Positions 17,620 to 28,646 of a stretch of DNA of 64,000 nt are shown here, piece by piece. Where the stretch lies: the NCBI GenBank assembly GCA_016290995.1, contig JAEEVR010000010.1, forward strand, positions 25,242-89,241. Reading direction: 5' to 3'. How positions within the stretch are numbered: position 1 is the stretch's first letter; every line of letters starts with the position of its first letter. The DNA comes from Treponema sp. (GTDB lineage: Bacteria > Spirochaetota > Spirochaetia > Treponematales > Treponemataceae). The notes beneath the pieces were generated by a model. It worked only from the letters and a program-made list of their open reading frames with translations, ran no database searches and had not been told where the DNA came from. Position numbers and translations under genes: made by a program.

Positions 17620-18300
17620 ATGAAACACGGAAAGAATTACCGCGCGGCCGCGGCCAAATACGATCTTACAAAAAAATACGACGTTCCGACAGCCGTTAAA
17701 ATGGTTCAGGACATGAAGTTCGCCAAGTTCGACGAAACAGTGGAAGCCCACATCAACCTTAAGTTGGGCAAGAACGCCACAGTTCGCGACACTTTGGTGT
17801 TCCCCAACCAGTTTAGAGGCGAAAAGAAGGTTTTGGTATTCTGTAAGGAAGACCGCGTCCAGGAAGCCTTGAGCGCTGGAGCCGCTTTTGCCGGCTCAAC
17901 TGAGTACATCGACAAAGTAAAGGGCGGCTGGCTTGATTTTGACATCGCCGTAGCCACTCCCGACATGATGAAAGATGTAGGACGTTTGGGTATGGTTTTG
18001 GGACGCAAAGGCTTGATGCCCAACCCCAAGACTGGAACTGTAACAAACGACATCGCAGCCGCCATCGGCGAGCTTAAGAAGGGTCGCACGGAATACCGCG
18101 CCGACAAAACAGGCATTGTTCATATCGCCGTAGGCAAAGTTTCTATGGATGCTGACAAGATTGCCCAGAACGTAGACGCTTTGATCGCCGAAATCGAGCG
18201 CAAAAAGCCGTCTGACGCCTCTGCGGACTACATCCGCACAATCTCAATCAGCTCTTCTATGGGCCCTGGCGTTTGGATCAACCACAAGGACGAGGAGTAA
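17620..18300 (+). CDS. rplA: 50S ribosomal protein L1
   Basis: 226 residues. Typical L1 blocks: GKNYRAAAAKYD, VEAHINLKLGKN, VATPDMMKDVGRLGMVLGRKGLMPNPK, GRTEYRADKTGIVHIAVGK and SSSMGPGVWI. Forms the mobile L1 stalk at the E site and is the likely translational repressor acting on the leader at 17121-17171. It abuts rplK with no gap and is 3 bases from rplJ. Confidence 0.98.
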   Translation: MKHGKNYRAAAAKYDLTKKYDVPTAVKMVQDMKFAKFDETVEAHINLKLGKNATVRDTLVFPNQFRGEKKVLVFCKEDRVQEALSAGAAFAGSTEYIDKVKGGWLDFDIAVATPDMMKDVGRLGMVLGRKGLMPNPKTGTVTNDIAAAIGELKKGRTEYRADKTGIVHIAVGKVSMDADKIAQNVDALIAEIERKKPSDASADYIRTISISSSMGPGVWINHKDEE

Positions 18301-18303
18301 AAA

Positions 18304-18933
18304 ATGGCAGTTCGTTCAAAGACAATCCAGCCGGCTAAAACAGCCGCTATCGAAGCCGCCAAGAAAACTCTCGGCGAATACAACGACTTCATTTTCGCGG
18401 ATTACCGCGGCTTGACTGTAGAGCAGATCACAGCCTTGCGCGGAAAGCTTCGCGAAAAGAATTCTGCGATTAAAGTTATCAAGAACAACTTTGCCCGCAT
18501 CGCGTTTGAAGGCATGGACATTAAGGACGTTGCCGAATACCTCAAGGGACCCACGGCTATCGCCATGGCCAAAGAGGATTCAAACGAAACAGCCAAAGTT
18601 TTGTTCGACTTTGCTAAAGAAGCCCCCGCGCTTAAAGTAAAGGGCGCTTTGGTCAACAAAGAAGTTTACGATGTTGCCAAGATCGAGGCCTATTCAAAGG
18701 TTCCCGGAAAGAAGCAGCTTATCGCTATGCTTATGTCTGCCATCAACGGACCGGCCCAAAAGCTCGCCGCCACATTGCAGGCTTATGTTGACAAAAAATC
18801 TAAGGAAGGCGATGCCCCCGCGGCCGCGCCCGCTCCTGCAGCCGAAGCCGCCGCTCCCGCAGCGGAAGCTCCCGCTGCCCCTGCCGCCGAGGCTCCAGCA
18901 GCTCCCGCCGCTGACGCCGCTCCGCAGGCTTAA
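18304..18933 (+). CDS. rplJ: 50S ribosomal protein L10 with long Ala/Pro/Glu tail
   Basis: 209 residues, longer than the usual 165-175. Residues 1-~165 are canonical L10 ([41 protein letters not shown]) ending in the L12-binding helix. Residues ~170-209 are a low-complexity tail of repeated [13 protein letters not shown] units. The start is only 3 bases after rplA, so the usual L10-leader position upstream of rplJ is missing. The folded RNA instead lies between rplJ and rplL. A similar tail occurs on the zinc-ribbon protein at 44002. Confidence 0.97.
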   Translation: MAVRSKTIQPAKTAAIEAAKKTLGEYNDFIFADYRGLTVEQITALRGKLREKNSAIKVIKNNFARIAFEGMDIKDVAEYLKGPTAIAMAKEDSNETAKVLFDFAKEAPALKVKGALVNKEVYDVAKIEAYSKVPGKKQLIAMLMSAINGPAQKLAATLQAYVDKKSKEGDAPAAAPAPAAEAAAPAAEAPAAPAAEAPAAPAADAAPQA

Positions 18934-18943
18934 ATGCAATTAA

Positions 18944-19033
18944 ACCGCAGTCAGGCTTCATCAGCTGTCGACTGTCTGCGGTAAAAGCTCAAGGCGTTTC
19001 TTGGAAACAGCCTTGGCCGCGGCGGATTTCCGC
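18944..19033 (+). promoter_or_regulatory. Three-hairpin intercistronic RNA between rplJ and rplL
   Basis: Hairpin 1: ACCGCAG (18944-18950) with CTGCGGT (18976-18982). Hairpin 2: CAAGGC-GTTTC (18990-19000) with GAAAC-a-GCCTTG (19004-19015), one bulged A. Hairpin 3: GCGG (19022-19025) with CCGC (19030-19033). No T run follows. Probably regulates or stabilises the rplL message. Confidence 0.6.
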
Positions 19034-19064
19034 AGCGAATATCAAACATTATGGAGAAGACAAT

Positions 19065-19448
19065 ATGGCAGCTTTGACAAATGATCAGATTTTGGACGCT
19101 ATCGCGTCAATGAGCGTTCTGGAAGCCTCAGAACTCGTAAAGGCTATGGAAGAGAAGTTCGGCGTAACAGCCGCTGTAGCCGTAGCCGCCGGTCCCGCCG
19201 CTGGTGGAGCCGCCGCCGCCGCTGATGACGAGCAGACAGAATTCTCTGTTAGCTTGGATTCATTCGACGCCGCCAAGAAGATTGGCGTTATCAAGGCCGT
19301 TAAGGCTCTTACAAACCTCGGACTTGGCGAAGCCAAGGCTTTGGTTGAAGGCGCTCCGAAAGTTCTCAAAGAGGGCTTGAGCAAGGCCGATGCCGACAAG
19401 TGGATTGCCGACATCACAGCCGCCGGTGGAAAGGCCAGCAAGAAATAA
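19065..19448 (+). CDS. rplL: 50S ribosomal protein L7/L12
   Basis: 127 residues, GGAGA before the ATG. N-terminal dimerisation helices ([20 protein letters not shown]), an Ala/Gly-rich hinge ([15 protein letters not shown]) and the C-terminal factor-binding domain ([32 protein letters not shown]). Multiple dimers bind L10 and recruit EF-Tu and EF-G. The 131-base folded spacer from rplJ may raise its yield above L10, as stoichiometry requires. Confidence 0.98.
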   Translation: MAALTNDQILDAIASMSVLEASELVKAMEEKFGVTAAVAVAAGPAAGGAAAAADDEQTEFSVSLDSFDAAKKIGVIKAVKALTNLGLGEAKALVEGAPKVLKEGLSKADADKWIADITAAGGKASKK

Positions 19449-19485
19449 GGCTTTTTTGCCAAACGCGCTTGCCTTGCGGCGGGCG

Positions 19486-19548
19486 CGAAAACTCCCGGGA
19501 GCGGGGCGGATTTTGTCCGTTTCGCTTTCGGGAGCGTTTTCGTTTTTT
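19486..19548 (+). terminator. Attenuator-like terminator between rplL and rpoB
   Basis: CGAAAA-CTCCCG (19486-19497) pairs with CGGGAG-cg-TTTTCG (19529-19542), a small inner GC-rich segment lies in the loop, and a TTTTTT run follows. Since rpoB has no obvious promoter in the remaining 110 bases, partial read-through like that of the E. coli rplL-rpoB attenuator is likely. Confidence 0.75.
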
Positions 19549-19658
19549 GATCTTTGTAATTATTTTAAGTGTTTTACGGGCGGTTTTTTTTGTGCTGAAC
19601 AGAGTTTCTGTTTGTAGCAAAGAATTCTGACCTAACAATAAAACAACGGGGGACCTTA

Positions 19659-22600
19659 ATGTTCGCAAAAAGCCGGACAATCAACCGTCAGTACTATGGT
19701 AAGGACATCAAGTCTTCAATGGATGTCCCGAATCTTATCGAAATTCAAACAGCGTCGTATGAATACTTCCTTCAGCGCAAAAATTTGGAAGAGGGCAAGC
19801 CCCTTCTTAACCAGGGTTTGCAGGAAGCCTTCTCTTCAACATTCCCGATCGAAAGCCCCAACGGCGACATGACTCTTGACTATGAAAAGTATAGGCTTGA
19901 TTTTGAGGGAATTAAGTGCTCCGAATTGGAATGCAAGCAAAAGGGCCTCACTTACGCGGTTCCTTTAAAGGCCGTCATCAACCTTATTTTTAAGGATACT
20001 GGCGCCATTCTCCAAAGAGAAATATATATGGGCGACATTCCGCTCATGACTGATCGCGGAACTTTCATCATCAGCGGAAACGAGCGCGTAGTCGTATCGC
20101 AGATTCACCGCTCTCCGAACGTAATTTTCAACTATGACAAGGGCGTGTGGGGAAGCCGCATCATTCCTTACCGCGGATCTTGGCTTGAGTTTGAAATCGA
20201 CCAGAAAAAAGAATTGATTTTTGCAAAGATTGACCGCAAGAAAAAAATCTTGGGAACAATCTTCTTGCGCGCGCTTGGTTTTGAAAGCCGCGAAGAAATC
20301 ATCAAGGTCTTCTACCAGACGGAAAAAGTCGCCGTAAAGAACAGCAACAGCGCTCGCGAAGCGATTGTTGGCAAAGTTCTTTCTAAGGCCATTTACATAA
20401 AGGATTCAGAGTCCGGCGAAGAAAAGAAGCTCTTTAAGGCCGCCACTCGTTTGCATCCGCACGACATCGACGACTTGATCGCCAACGGCATCAAAGAAAT
20501 CGAAGTCATCAAGTTTGACACACGCAAGAATCCCGACGACAAGGAAGAAAAGAACCTTTCTCTTGCCAGCGACATCATCATCAACTGCTTTGAGCGCGAG
20601 GAAATCAAGTTCGTAAAAGAAGGCAACGAGTCTGACGAGCCGACAAAAGAAGAAGCCTTGAGCGCCGTTTACAGCGTTCTCTTGCCCGGCGAACCGATCA
20701 CTTTTGAAAACGCGGAAAAAGACTTGGAGTCAATGTTCTTCTCCGACCGCCGCTACGACTTGGGTCGCGTTGGCCGCTACAAGCTTAACAAAAAGTTTGA
20801 CTACAATCCTCCGTTGGAAACGCACACTTTGGAAAAGGACGACATCACTAACACGATGAAGTACTTGATCAAGGTTTACATCGGCGAGGAAACTAAGGAC
20901 GACATCGACCACTTGGGCGCCCGCCGCATCCGTTCCGTCGGCGAATTGTTGACTAACAGCATCAAGACAGCCTTTGCGAGAATGGATCGCATCGCCAAAG
21001 ACAGAATGCAGAGCAAGGAATTTGAAACTCTCAAGCCCTCTGACTTGATTTCTTCAAAGCCGATCAGCGCCGCAATCAAAGAGTTCTTTGGCTCTTCACA
21101 GCTCTCTCAGTTCATGGACCAGATCAACCCGCTTGCCGAGCTTACTCACAAGCGCCGCTTGAACGCTTTGGGACCCGGCGGTCTTTCACGCGACCGCGCC
21201 GGATTTGAAGTCCGCGACGTCCACTACTCTCACTATGGACGCATGTGCCCGATCGAAACTCCTGAAGGACCGAACATCGGTTTGATCGTTTCGTTGGCCA
21301 TTTACACTCGCGTAAACGACTACGGCTTCCTTGAGGCTCCTTACCGCAAGATCGAAAACGGAAAGGCCACAAAGAAAGTTGAGTACCTCTCAGCCATGGA
21401 CGAAGACAAGTACTACATCGGCCAGGTAAGCGAAGGCATGAAGGCCGACGGATCGTTCGCGACTGACATGATTTCTTGCCGCCACAGAGGCGACTATACA
21501 ACACGTTCTCCAAAAGACGTTCAGTATATGGACGTTTCTCCGCGCCAGGTAATTTCTGTTTCCGCCGCGCTCATTCCTTTCTTGGAGCACGACGACGCCA
21601 ACCGCGCCTTGATGGGCTGCAACATGCAGCGCCAGGCCGTTCCTCTTTTGTTTCCGGAGCCTCCGCACGTTGGAACCGGAATGGAGCAAAAGTGCGCCTA
21701 CGACTCTGGCGTTTTGGTTAAGGCCAAGCGCGCCGGCGAAGTTGTTAAAGTTACAAGCGAATGCGTAACTGTCAAGCCCGAAGGCGGAAAGCGCGGCGAG
21801 GTTGACAACTACGTTCTTCTTAAGTACCAGCGCACAAACAACGACACTTGCAACCACCAGCGCCCGACTGTTGAAGTTGGCGAAAAAGTTCAGGAAGGCT
21901 CAGTCCTCGCTGACGGACCCGCTACATTCAACGGCGAGTTGGCCCTTGGCCGCAACATTCTTGTTGGCTTCGTTCCGTGGAACGGATACAACTATGAGGA
22001 CGCCGTTCTTATCAGCAAGCGCGTTGTAAAGGAAGACATGTATACTTCCATCCACATCAAGGAATTCTCAGTTGAAATTCGCGAGACTAAGCTTGGTCCC
22101 GAAAAAATCATGCGCGACATTCCTAACACCGCCATGAAGAATCTTGACAACCTTGACGCGGAAGGCATCATCCGTATCGGCGCCAAAGTAAAGAGCGGCG
22201 ACATCTTGGTTGGAAAAGTCACTCCCAAGAGCGAAGCGGAAACCACTCCCGAATTTAAATTGCTCAACTCGATCTTTGGCGAAAAGGCCAAAGACGTTCG
22301 CGACACTTCATTGCGCGTTCCGCACGGAGTTGAAGGCGTTGTAATCGACATTCAGCGCCTTAAGAGGAGCGAAGGCAATGACTTGAACCCCGGCGTTGAC
22401 CAGGTTGTAAAAGTAATGATCGCCAACAAGCGCAAGCTCCGCGAAGGCGACAAGATGGCCGGACGCCACGGAAACAAGGGTGTTGTTTCGCGCATCTTGC
22501 CCGAAGAAGACATGCCCTACTTGGAAGACGGAACTCCGCTTGACGTTTGCTTGAACCCCTTGGGCGTTCCTTCGCGAATGAACATCGGACAGATTATGGA

Positions 22601-23207
22601 ATCTGAGCTTGGAATCGCCGGAAAGTACTTGAACCAGTTCTTTGAGTCGCCGGTATTCCAGTCGCCCAGCCAAGAGCAGATTGCCAAAAAGCTTGAGGAA
22701 GCCGGACTTTCAAAAGATTGTAAGCAAATCGTTCGCGACGGCCGCACAGGCGAGCCTTTCGTTAACCCGATTTTTGTCGGCGTCATCTACTATATGAAGC
22801 TGCACCACTTGGTTGACGACAAGATGCACGCCCGCTCAACCGGTCCTTACTCTTTGGTCACACAGCAGCCGTTGGGAGGAAAAGCCCAGTTCGGCGGCCA
22901 GCGTCTTGGAGAAATGGAAGTTTGGGCGCTCGAAGCCTATGGCGCCGCCAACACATTGCAGGAAATGATGACCATCAAATCCGACGATATGAACGGCCGC
23001 TCAAAAGTTTACGAGTCAATAGTAAAAGGCGAGCCTTCAACTCCCGCTGGAGTTCCGGAATCATTCAACGTATTGGTTCAGGAATTGCGCGGCTTGGCTC
23101 TTGACTTTACGATCTACGACGCTAAGGGCAAGCAAATCGCCCTTACCGAACGCGACCAAGAATTGATTGACAAAGCTTCTAGCGGCTTTGACAAGGGAGA
23201 TGAATAA
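19659..23207 (+). CDS. rpoB: DNA-directed RNA polymerase subunit beta
   Basis: 1182 residues, the length typical of spirochaetes and shorter than E. coli (1342). Weak purine-rich site (GGGGGA) before ATG 19659. The rifampicin pocket reads [20 protein letters not shown] followed by [10 protein letters not shown]. Asn502 replaces the Ser at E. coli position 531, a change linked to natural rifampicin resistance in spirochaetes. Other landmarks: [48 protein letters not shown] and the C-terminal [18 protein letters not shown]. The stop overlaps the rpoC start (TAATG). Confidence 0.99.
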   Translation: MFAKSRTINRQYYGKDIKSSMDVPNLIEIQTASYEYFLQRKNLEEGKPLLNQGLQEAFSSTFPIESPNGDMTLDYEKYRLDFEGIKCSELECKQKGLTYAVPLKAVINLIFKDTGAILQREIYMGDIPLMTDRGTFIISGNERVVVSQIHRSPNVIFNYDKGVWGSRIIPYRGSWLEFEIDQKKELIFAKIDRKKKILGTIFLRALGFESREEIIKVFYQTEKVAVKNSNSAREAIVGKVLSKAIYIKDSESGEEKKLFKAATRLHPHDIDDLIANGIKEIEVIKFDTRKNPDDKEEKNLSLASDIIINCFEREEIKFVKEGNESDEPTKEEALSAVYSVLLPGEPITFENAEKDLESMFFSDRRYDLGRVGRYKLNKKFDYNPPLETHTLEKDDITNTMKYLIKVYIGEETKDDIDHLGARRIRSVGELLTNSIKTAFARMDRIAKDRMQSKEFETLKPSDLISSKPISAAIKEFFGSSQLSQFMDQINPLAELTHKRRLNALGPGGLSRDRAGFEVRDVHYSHYGRMCPIETPEGPNIGLIVSLAIYTRVNDYGFLEAPYRKIENGKATKKVEYLSAMDEDKYYIGQVSEGMKADGSFATDMISCRHRGDYTTRSPKDVQYMDVSPRQVISVSAALIPFLEHDDANRALMGCNMQRQAVPLLFPEPPHVGTGMEQKCAYDSGVLVKAKRAGEVVKVTSECVTVKPEGGKRGEVDNYVLLKYQRTNNDTCNHQRPTVEVGEKVQEGSVLADGPATFNGELALGRNILVGFVPWNGYNYEDAVLISKRVVKEDMYTSIHIKEFSVEIRETKLGPEKIMRDIPNTAMKNLDNLDAEGIIRIGAKVKSGDILVGKVTPKSEAETTPEFKLLNSIFGEKAKDVRDTSLRVPHGVEGVVIDIQRLKRSEGNDLNPGVDQVVKVMIANKRKLREGDKMAGRHGNKGVVSRILPEEDMPYLEDGTPLDVCLNPLGVPSRMNIGQIMESELGIAGKYLNQFFESPVFQSPSQEQIAKKLEEAGLSKDCKQIVRDGRTGEPFVNPIFVGVIYYMKLHHLVDDKMHARSTGPYSLVTQQPLGGKAQFGGQRLGEMEVWALEAYGAANTLQEMMTIKSDDMNGRSKVYESIVKGEPSTPAGVPESFNVLVQELRGLALDFTIYDAKGKQIALTERDQELIDKASSGFDKGDE

Positions 23208-26200
23208 TGCGCGATATCGAAGATTTTGACAGTATTAAAATAAAATTGGCCTCGCCGGACACGATCCGCGCTTGGTCTTACGGCGAAGTAAAAAAGGCCG
23301 AGACAATCGGCTACCGCACTTTGCGTCCTGAGCGCGACGGTCTTTTCTGCGAACGCATTTTTGGAACCACTAAGGAATGGGAATGCTATTGCGGAAAGTT
23401 CAAGTCAATCCGCTACAAGGGCGTAATTTGCGACCGCTGCGGCGTTGAAGTAACTCACTTTAAAGTTCGCCGCGAACGCACCGGCCACATCGAGTTGGCC
23501 GCTCCGGTAAGCCACATTTGGTATTACCGCTCGGTTCCCAGCCGCATGGGAAAGCTTTTGGACTTGCCGGTTGGATCTTTGAAGAGCGTTTTGTATTACG
23601 AAAAATACATCGTCATCGATCCGGGCGAGACTGACCTTAAGAAAATGCAGCTCTTGAGCGAGGACGAGTATCGCGAAGCCCAGGAACGCTACGGCCAGTC
23701 ATTTGTTGCCGGCATGGGCGCCGAAGCGATTAAGACTTTGCTTGAGGGCTTGGACCTAGACGCCTTGGCCGCGGAACTTCGCGCCAAGATGATCGAAAAG
23801 GGCGCCAAGAGCGACAAGCATCTTCTTAGCCGCATCGAAATCGTGGAAAACTTCCGCGCTTCCGGCAACAAGGCTTCTTGGATGATTTTGGACGTCGTTC
23901 CCGTTATGCCGCCTGAGTTGCGCCCGATGGTTCAACTTGACGGAGGAAGATTCGCCACATCCGACCTTAACGACTTGTACCGCCGCGTAATCAACCGCAA
24001 CAACCGCCTTAAGAGATTGCTTGCCCTCAACGCGCCTGACATTATTATCCGCAACGAAAAGCGAATGTTGCAGGAAGCCGTTGACTCATTGTTCGACAAC
24101 TCTAGAAGAAAGGGCCGCTCAATCAAGGGCGCCTCTAACAGGCCGCTTAAGTCAATCAGCGACATGATCAAAGGAAAGCAGGGCCGCTTCCGCCAGAACT
24201 TGCTTGGTAAGCGCGTAGACTATTCAGGACGCTCTGTAATCGTTGTTGGACCGGAACTCAAGCTTTGGCAGTGCGGACTTCCGACAAAGATGGCGCTTGA
24301 ATTGTTCAAGCCTTTCATCATGAAAAAATTGATGGACAAGGGAGTTGCCTTTAACCTTAAAAAGGCCAAGCTTTATGTTGAGCAGGAAGCCCCCGAAGTG
24401 TTCGCCGTTCTTGACGAAGTTGTAAGCGAGCACCCGGTATTGTTGAACCGCGCTCCTACATTGCACCGCTTGGGAATCCAAGCCTTTGAGCCTGTATTGG
24501 TAGAAGGCAAGGCGCTCAAGTTGCACCCGCTTGCTTGTAAAGCCTTTAACGCCGACTTTGACGGCGACCAGATGGCTATCCACGTTCCGCTCACTCAGGC
24601 CGCTCAGATGGAGTGCTGGACATTGATGCTCAGTGCCCGCAACTTGCTTGACCCGGCCAACGGCGGAACAATCGTATATCCGTCACAGGACATGGTATTG
24701 GGAATCTACTATATGACTTCCGTAAAGCCCCATGCCAAGGGAGAAGGCAAGCGCTTTTCTTCCGCTGACGAAGTTCGCATGGCCGCCGAGTGCGGAAACA
24801 TCGAATGGCAGGCCAAGATCAAAGTTCCCGCTCCTAAGGATTCTTTCGACGAAGGAAAATTCAAGAAGGGCGACTTGATCGAGACGACAGCCGGAACATT
24901 GGCCTTTAACGAGGCTATGCCCGACGAAGTCAACTACGTAAACGAACAGTACGGCGACAAAAAGCTTAAGAGCATGATCGAGAAAGTTTACCACGACAAG
25001 GGCTCTTGGCTTACAATCCAAATGCTCGACGCCATCAAGGCTGTCGGCTACAAGAACGCCACTTTCTACGGAGCCACTCTTTCTATGGACGACATTCTCG
25101 TTCCCAAAGAAAAGAAGGACATGGTCGCCAAGGCCAATAAAGAAGTAGAAGAAATTGTTCGCCAGTACACCGACGGACGCATAACCGAAGACGAACGCTA
25201 CAACAAGGTAACCGACATTTGGCAGCGCACAAACGAAAAGCTCACCGACGTTATGTACGAACAGCTTGAAAAGAACAAAGACGGCTTTAACACAATTTAC
25301 ATGATGGCCAAATCCGGCGCCCGCGGTTCCAAAAAGCAGATTTCTCAGCTTGCGGCTATGCGCGGCTTGATGGCCAAGCCTAACGGAGACATCATTGAAT
25401 TGCCCGTACGCTCTAACTTCTATGAAGGACTTTCGGTTATCGAATACTTCATTTCTACAAACGGCGCCCGCAAAGGTTTGTCGGACACCGCTCTTAAGAC
25501 AGCCGACGCTGGTTACATGACTCGCCGTTTGGTTGACGTTGCCCAAGACGTTGTTATCAACGAAGACGATTGCGGCACAATCAACGGAATCGATTACGCG
25601 GCCATCAAAGACGGCGATGACATCATCGAGCGCTTGGCCGACCGAATCGAAGGCCACTTTACAATCGAGCGCGTAGTGCACCCGATTACCGGCGAAGTTC
25701 TCTGCGACGTTAACTCTTACATCGACGAAAACTTGGCCAAGAAAATCGAGGAAGCCGGCGTTGAAAAGGTTAAGCTCCGCACCGTTCTTACTTGCGAAGC
25801 CAAGCACGGCGTTTGCGTTAAGTGCTACGGAAAGAACTTGGCCCGCAACAAGGTTGTCGAAATCGGCGAAGCGGTCGGAATTGTAGCCGCCCAGTCAATC
25901 GGTCAGCCGGGTACTCAGCTTACCCTTCGAACATTCCACGCTGGCGGCGCCGCGTCTAAGGTAACTCAGGACAACAACATTGTCCTCAAGTTCCCGGCCA
26001 TCATTGACAAGATCGAAGGAACCAGCGTTCAGACAAAAGAAGGCCGCTTGTTCACTCGTAAGGGCAAGATGCTTGTCACTCGCATTATCGACAGCGTTGA
26101 GACAAAAGACGGAAAGCTTGCCGTTAAAGACGGCGACCGCGTTCTTAAGGGAACTGTTTTGTTCAACTCTAAGAACGGCGACCTTGCCGCTAAAGAAAAC

Positions 26201-27487
26201 GGAATCATCCTTATTAAGGACAAAGTGCTTTACCTTATCGGAAACGAGCAAAAGCAAGAAATTGCCAACGGCTCAATCATCTCTGTTAAGGAAGGCCAGA
26301 TTGTCGCAAAAGACGCCGTTATCGGAACTTTGCTTGACGCTTACTCAGAGCCGATCATCGCCGAAAACGACGGTTACATCCACTTTGAGGACATCGACGA
26401 TTCTACAGTTGAGTCTCACGTTGACGAGCAGTCGGGCGTTACAGAGCGCATCATCAGCGACTTGCACCTTGACGAGCGCCAGCCGCGCATCCACATCACT
26501 GACGAAGACGGAAACGAGCTTGGAAGCTACTACTTGCCGGCCGGCGCCATTCTTAGCGTTGACGACAAGCAAAAGGTTAGCGCGGGCGTTGTTTTGGCCA
26601 AAATGCCAAAAGCCGCCCAAAAGTCAAACGACATCACCGGCGGTCTTCCGCGCGTATCTGAATTGTTCGAAGCCCGCAAGTCTGTCAGCCCCAGCGTTTT
26701 GTCGCAGATTTCCGGAACCGTTAAGTTCAAGGATCTTAAGAAGGGCAAGCGCGTGATCGCCGTAGAAGACAAGTACGGCCGCGTTTACGAGCATCTCGTT
26801 CCGATCTCTAAGCGAATGCTTGTTCGCGACGGAGACAAGGTTGAGGCCGGCGAGCAGCTTTGCGACGGACAGCCCAGCCCCCACGAGATTCTTGCGATTA
26901 AGGGCGAGAACGCTTTGCAGAATTATTTGATGGACGAAATCCAGCAGGTTTACCGCGCCCAGGGCGTAAGCATCAACGACAAGCACATCGGCATCATCGT
27001 TCGCCAGATGTTGCGCAAGGTTGAGATTGTTGCCGTAGGCGACACCCGCTTTATCTTTGGCCAGCAGGTTGACAAGTACCGCTTCCGCGAAGAAAACGCT
27101 CGCGTTATCGCCGAAGGCGGACAGCCGGCTGTCGGACGCCCGATGTTCCAGGGAATCACAAAGGCTTCGTTGAACGTAGACTCTTTCATCTCCGCGGCTT
27201 CGTTCCAGGAGACTACAAAGGTTCTTACCAACGCCGCCATTTCTGGTTCAGTGGATCCGCTCCGCGGCGTAAAGGAAAACGTAGCAATTGGCCATATGAT
27301 TCCGGCCGGAACAGGCATCAGGAATTACAAGGGCGTTAAGGTTTACGATTCCGGAGACCAGGATTTGGACATCCAGATGAACGAAATCATCGAAAAGCGC
27401 CGAATCGAAAAGGAGCTTGCCGAAGCTGAGGCTGAGCGCGAAAAGGAAGCCGCCACAGCCAGCTTTGACAACGAGGACCAGGACTGA
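23207..27487 (+). CDS. rpoC: DNA-directed RNA polymerase subunit beta'
   Basis: 1426 residues. N-terminal zinc finger [20 protein letters not shown], lid/rudder region [20 protein letters not shown] and the catalytic Mg-binding NADFDGDQM at 448-456. The trigger loop/bridge helix and second zinc site ([13 protein letters not shown]) follow. The C-terminus carries an extra Glu/Ala-rich coil ([18 protein letters not shown]). It overlaps rpoB by one base. A folded, non-coding 191-base gap with its own promoter follows before rpsL. Confidence 0.99.
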   Translation: MRDIEDFDSIKIKLASPDTIRAWSYGEVKKAETIGYRTLRPERDGLFCERIFGTTKEWECYCGKFKSIRYKGVICDRCGVEVTHFKVRRERTGHIELAAPVSHIWYYRSVPSRMGKLLDLPVGSLKSVLYYEKYIVIDPGETDLKKMQLLSEDEYREAQERYGQSFVAGMGAEAIKTLLEGLDLDALAAELRAKMIEKGAKSDKHLLSRIEIVENFRASGNKASWMILDVVPVMPPELRPMVQLDGGRFATSDLNDLYRRVINRNNRLKRLLALNAPDIIIRNEKRMLQEAVDSLFDNSRRKGRSIKGASNRPLKSISDMIKGKQGRFRQNLLGKRVDYSGRSVIVVGPELKLWQCGLPTKMALELFKPFIMKKLMDKGVAFNLKKAKLYVEQEAPEVFAVLDEVVSEHPVLLNRAPTLHRLGIQAFEPVLVEGKALKLHPLACKAFNADFDGDQMAIHVPLTQAAQMECWTLMLSARNLLDPANGGTIVYPSQDMVLGIYYMTSVKPHAKGEGKRFSSADEVRMAAECGNIEWQAKIKVPAPKDSFDEGKFKKGDLIETTAGTLAFNEAMPDEVNYVNEQYGDKKLKSMIEKVYHDKGSWLTIQMLDAIKAVGYKNATFYGATLSMDDILVPKEKKDMVAKANKEVEEIVRQYTDGRITEDERYNKVTDIWQRTNEKLTDVMYEQLEKNKDGFNTIYMMAKSGARGSKKQISQLAAMRGLMAKPNGDIIELPVRSNFYEGLSVIEYFISTNGARKGLSDTALKTADAGYMTRRLVDVAQDVVINEDDCGTINGIDYAAIKDGDDIIERLADRIEGHFTIERVVHPITGEVLCDVNSYIDENLAKKIEEAGVEKVKLRTVLTCEAKHGVCVKCYGKNLARNKVVEIGEAVGIVAAQSIGQPGTQLTLRTFHAGGAASKVTQDNNIVLKFPAIIDKIEGTSVQTKEGRLFTRKGKMLVTRIIDSVETKDGKLAVKDGDRVLKGTVLFNSKNGDLAAKENGIILIKDKVLYLIGNEQKQEIANGSIISVKEGQIVAKDAVIGTLLDAYSEPIIAENDGYIHFEDIDDSTVESHVDEQSGVTERIISDLHLDERQPRIHITDEDGNELGSYYLPAGAILSVDDKQKVSAGVVLAKMPKAAQKSNDITGGLPRVSELFEARKSVSPSVLSQISGTVKFKDLKKGKRVIAVEDKYGRVYEHLVPISKRMLVRDGDKVEAGEQLCDGQPSPHEILAIKGENALQNYLMDEIQQVYRAQGVSINDKHIGIIVRQMLRKVEIVAVGDTRFIFGQQVDKYRFREENARVIAEGGQPAVGRPMFQGITKASLNVDSFISAASFQETTKVLTNAAISGSVDPLRGVKENVAIGHMIPAGTGIRNYKGVKVYDSGDQDLDIQMNEIIEKRRIEKELAEAEAEREKEAATASFDNEDQD

Positions 27488-27527
27488 ACAAGCAGCGTCC
27501 GGGCAACGCCTTAGGACGCGGCGAAAC

Positions 27528-27559
27528 CGCTCGAAATAGCCGTTAAGGTTGTTCGAGCG
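27528..27559 (+). other. Hairpin downstream of rpoC
   Basis: CGCTCGAA (27528-27535) pairs with TTCGAGCG (27552-27559), 16-base loop. Without a T run it is not a standard terminator; it may stabilise the rpoC 3' end. Confidence 0.45.
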
Positions 27560-27580
27560 AAAACACGAGCGGTGAAGCGC

Positions 27581-27609
27581 TTGACGAAATCGCGAGATTT
27601 TGTTAGAGT
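27581..27609 (+). promoter_or_regulatory. rpsL-rpsG promoter
   Basis: TTGACG (27581-27586), 17-bp spacer, TAGAGT (27604-27609). Gives a leader of about 60 bases that contains the hairpin at 27637-27653 and an AAGGAG ribosome site. Confidence 0.7.
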
Positions 27610-27636
27610 AGCCGTTACCGCTATAAATGAATTTAA

Positions 27637-27653
27637 CCGGGGGTGCTGCCCGG
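27637..27653 (+). promoter_or_regulatory. rpsL leader hairpin
   Basis: CCGGG (27637-27641) pairs with CCCGG (27649-27653), loop ggtgctg, 10 bases upstream of the ribosome binding site. Candidate autoregulatory site for S12 or S7. Confidence 0.45.
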
Positions 27654-27678
27654 CAATTTATAAAGGAGACATTTTTAG

Positions 27679-28053
27679 ATGCCTACAATTAACCAATTGA
27701 TTAAAAAGGGACGCAAAACCGCTGCCAACAGGACCAAATCCCCCGCGCTTGAGTCTTGTCCGCAGAAACGCGGCGTTTGCACGCGCGTTATGACGGTAAC
27801 TCCCAAAAAACCGAATTCGGCTCTCCGCAAGGTAGCCCGTGTTCGCTTGAGCAACGGAATCGAAGTTACAGCTTATATTCCTGGAATCGGACACAACTTG
27901 CAGGAGCACTCAGTAGTATTGATCCGCGGCGGCCGCGTAAAGGACCTTCCTGGCGTTCGCTATCACATTATTCGCGGAACAAAAGACACTCTTGGCGTTG
28001 ACGGACGCAAGCGCGGCCGCTCAAAGTACGGCGCCAAAAGGCCTAAGGCATAA
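27679..28053 (+). CDS. rpsL: 30S ribosomal protein S12
   Basis: 124 residues, AAGGAG before ATG. Contains [54 protein letters not shown] and GVRYH. Lysines at both classical streptomycin-resistance positions (TPKKPNS and GRVKDLP) are wild type. It controls decoding fidelity at the A site. First gene of an rpsL-rpsG operon; fusA, which usually follows rpsG, is not here. Confidence 0.99.
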   Translation: MPTINQLIKKGRKTAANRTKSPALESCPQKRGVCTRVMTVTPKKPNSALRKVARVRLSNGIEVTAYIPGIGHNLQEHSVVLIRGGRVKDLPGVRYHIIRGTKDTLGVDGRKRGRSKYGAKRPKA

Positions 28054-28065
28054 TGGAGGACTAGT

Positions 28066-28536
28066 ATGGGAAGACATAAGAAATCTGTCAACCGCCCGAT
28101 TGTGCCGGATTCACGATACAACAGCCAAGTTGTTTCAAAATTCGTTACTCGCATGATGTTGGACGGAAAAAAGGACATCTGCACTCGCATCGTTTACGAA
28201 GCGATGGACAAGCTTAAGGCCAAAACCGAAAAGGATCCTTTGGAAGTGTTCCTCAAGGCTCTTGAGAACGTTAAGCCCCAAGTAGAAGTTAAATCACGCC
28301 GTGTAGGCGGCGCGACATACCAGGTACCGGTTGAAATTCGCGACACACGCAAAGAAGCCCTTGCCATGAGATGGATCATCGACGCAGCCCGCAACCGCAA
28401 TGGTCACGGAATGGCCGACACTCTCAGCGCCGAGCTTTTGGACGCTTTTAACAACACTGGTTCTGCCTACAAGAAAAAGGAAGACACCCACAAGATGGCC
28501 GAAGCCAACAAGGCTTTCGCCCACTATCGCTGGTAG
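28066..28536 (+). CDS. rpsG: 30S ribosomal protein S7
   Basis: 156 residues, standard length. [20 protein letters not shown] at the N-terminus is close to the usual RRK..RPV.PDP motif. [26 protein letters not shown] and [13 protein letters not shown] confirm uS7, which nucleates assembly of the 30S head. A strong terminator follows immediately, so the operon holds only rpsL and rpsG. Confidence 0.99.
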   Translation: MGRHKKSVNRPIVPDSRYNSQVVSKFVTRMMLDGKKDICTRIVYEAMDKLKAKTEKDPLEVFLKALENVKPQVEVKSRRVGGATYQVPVEIRDTRKEALAMRWIIDAARNRNGHGMADTLSAELLDAFNNTGSAYKKKEDTHKMAEANKAFAHYRW

Positions 28537-28546
28537 TTTTCCGGCC

Positions 28547-28578
28547 AAAAATCGCCCGTTTTTCGGGCGATTTTTTTT
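28547..28578 (+). terminator. Rho-independent terminator after rpsG
   Basis: ATCGCCCG (28551-28558) pairs with CGGGCGAT (28564-28571), extended by AAAA/TTTT, with a run of eight T. Confidence 0.92.
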
Positions 28579-28611
28579 GGCAAAAAATAATTAAAAAACT
28601 TTTGTTTCCTA

Positions 28612-28640
28612 TTGACCAAACTGTCAAAATCCTATATATT
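28612..28640 (+). promoter_or_regulatory. tuf/S10 operon promoter
   Basis: TTGACC (28612-28617), 17-bp spacer, TATATT (28635-28640). Transcription should begin near 28647, giving a leader of about 435 bases before tuf. Confidence 0.78.
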
Positions 28641-28646
28641 TCTTAA

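Noticed and set aside
24683..25807. 374-codon minus-strand frame inside rpoC
   Set aside because: Antisense shadow created by the strong codon bias of rpoC; the protein is Val/Phe-rich nonsense with no motif.
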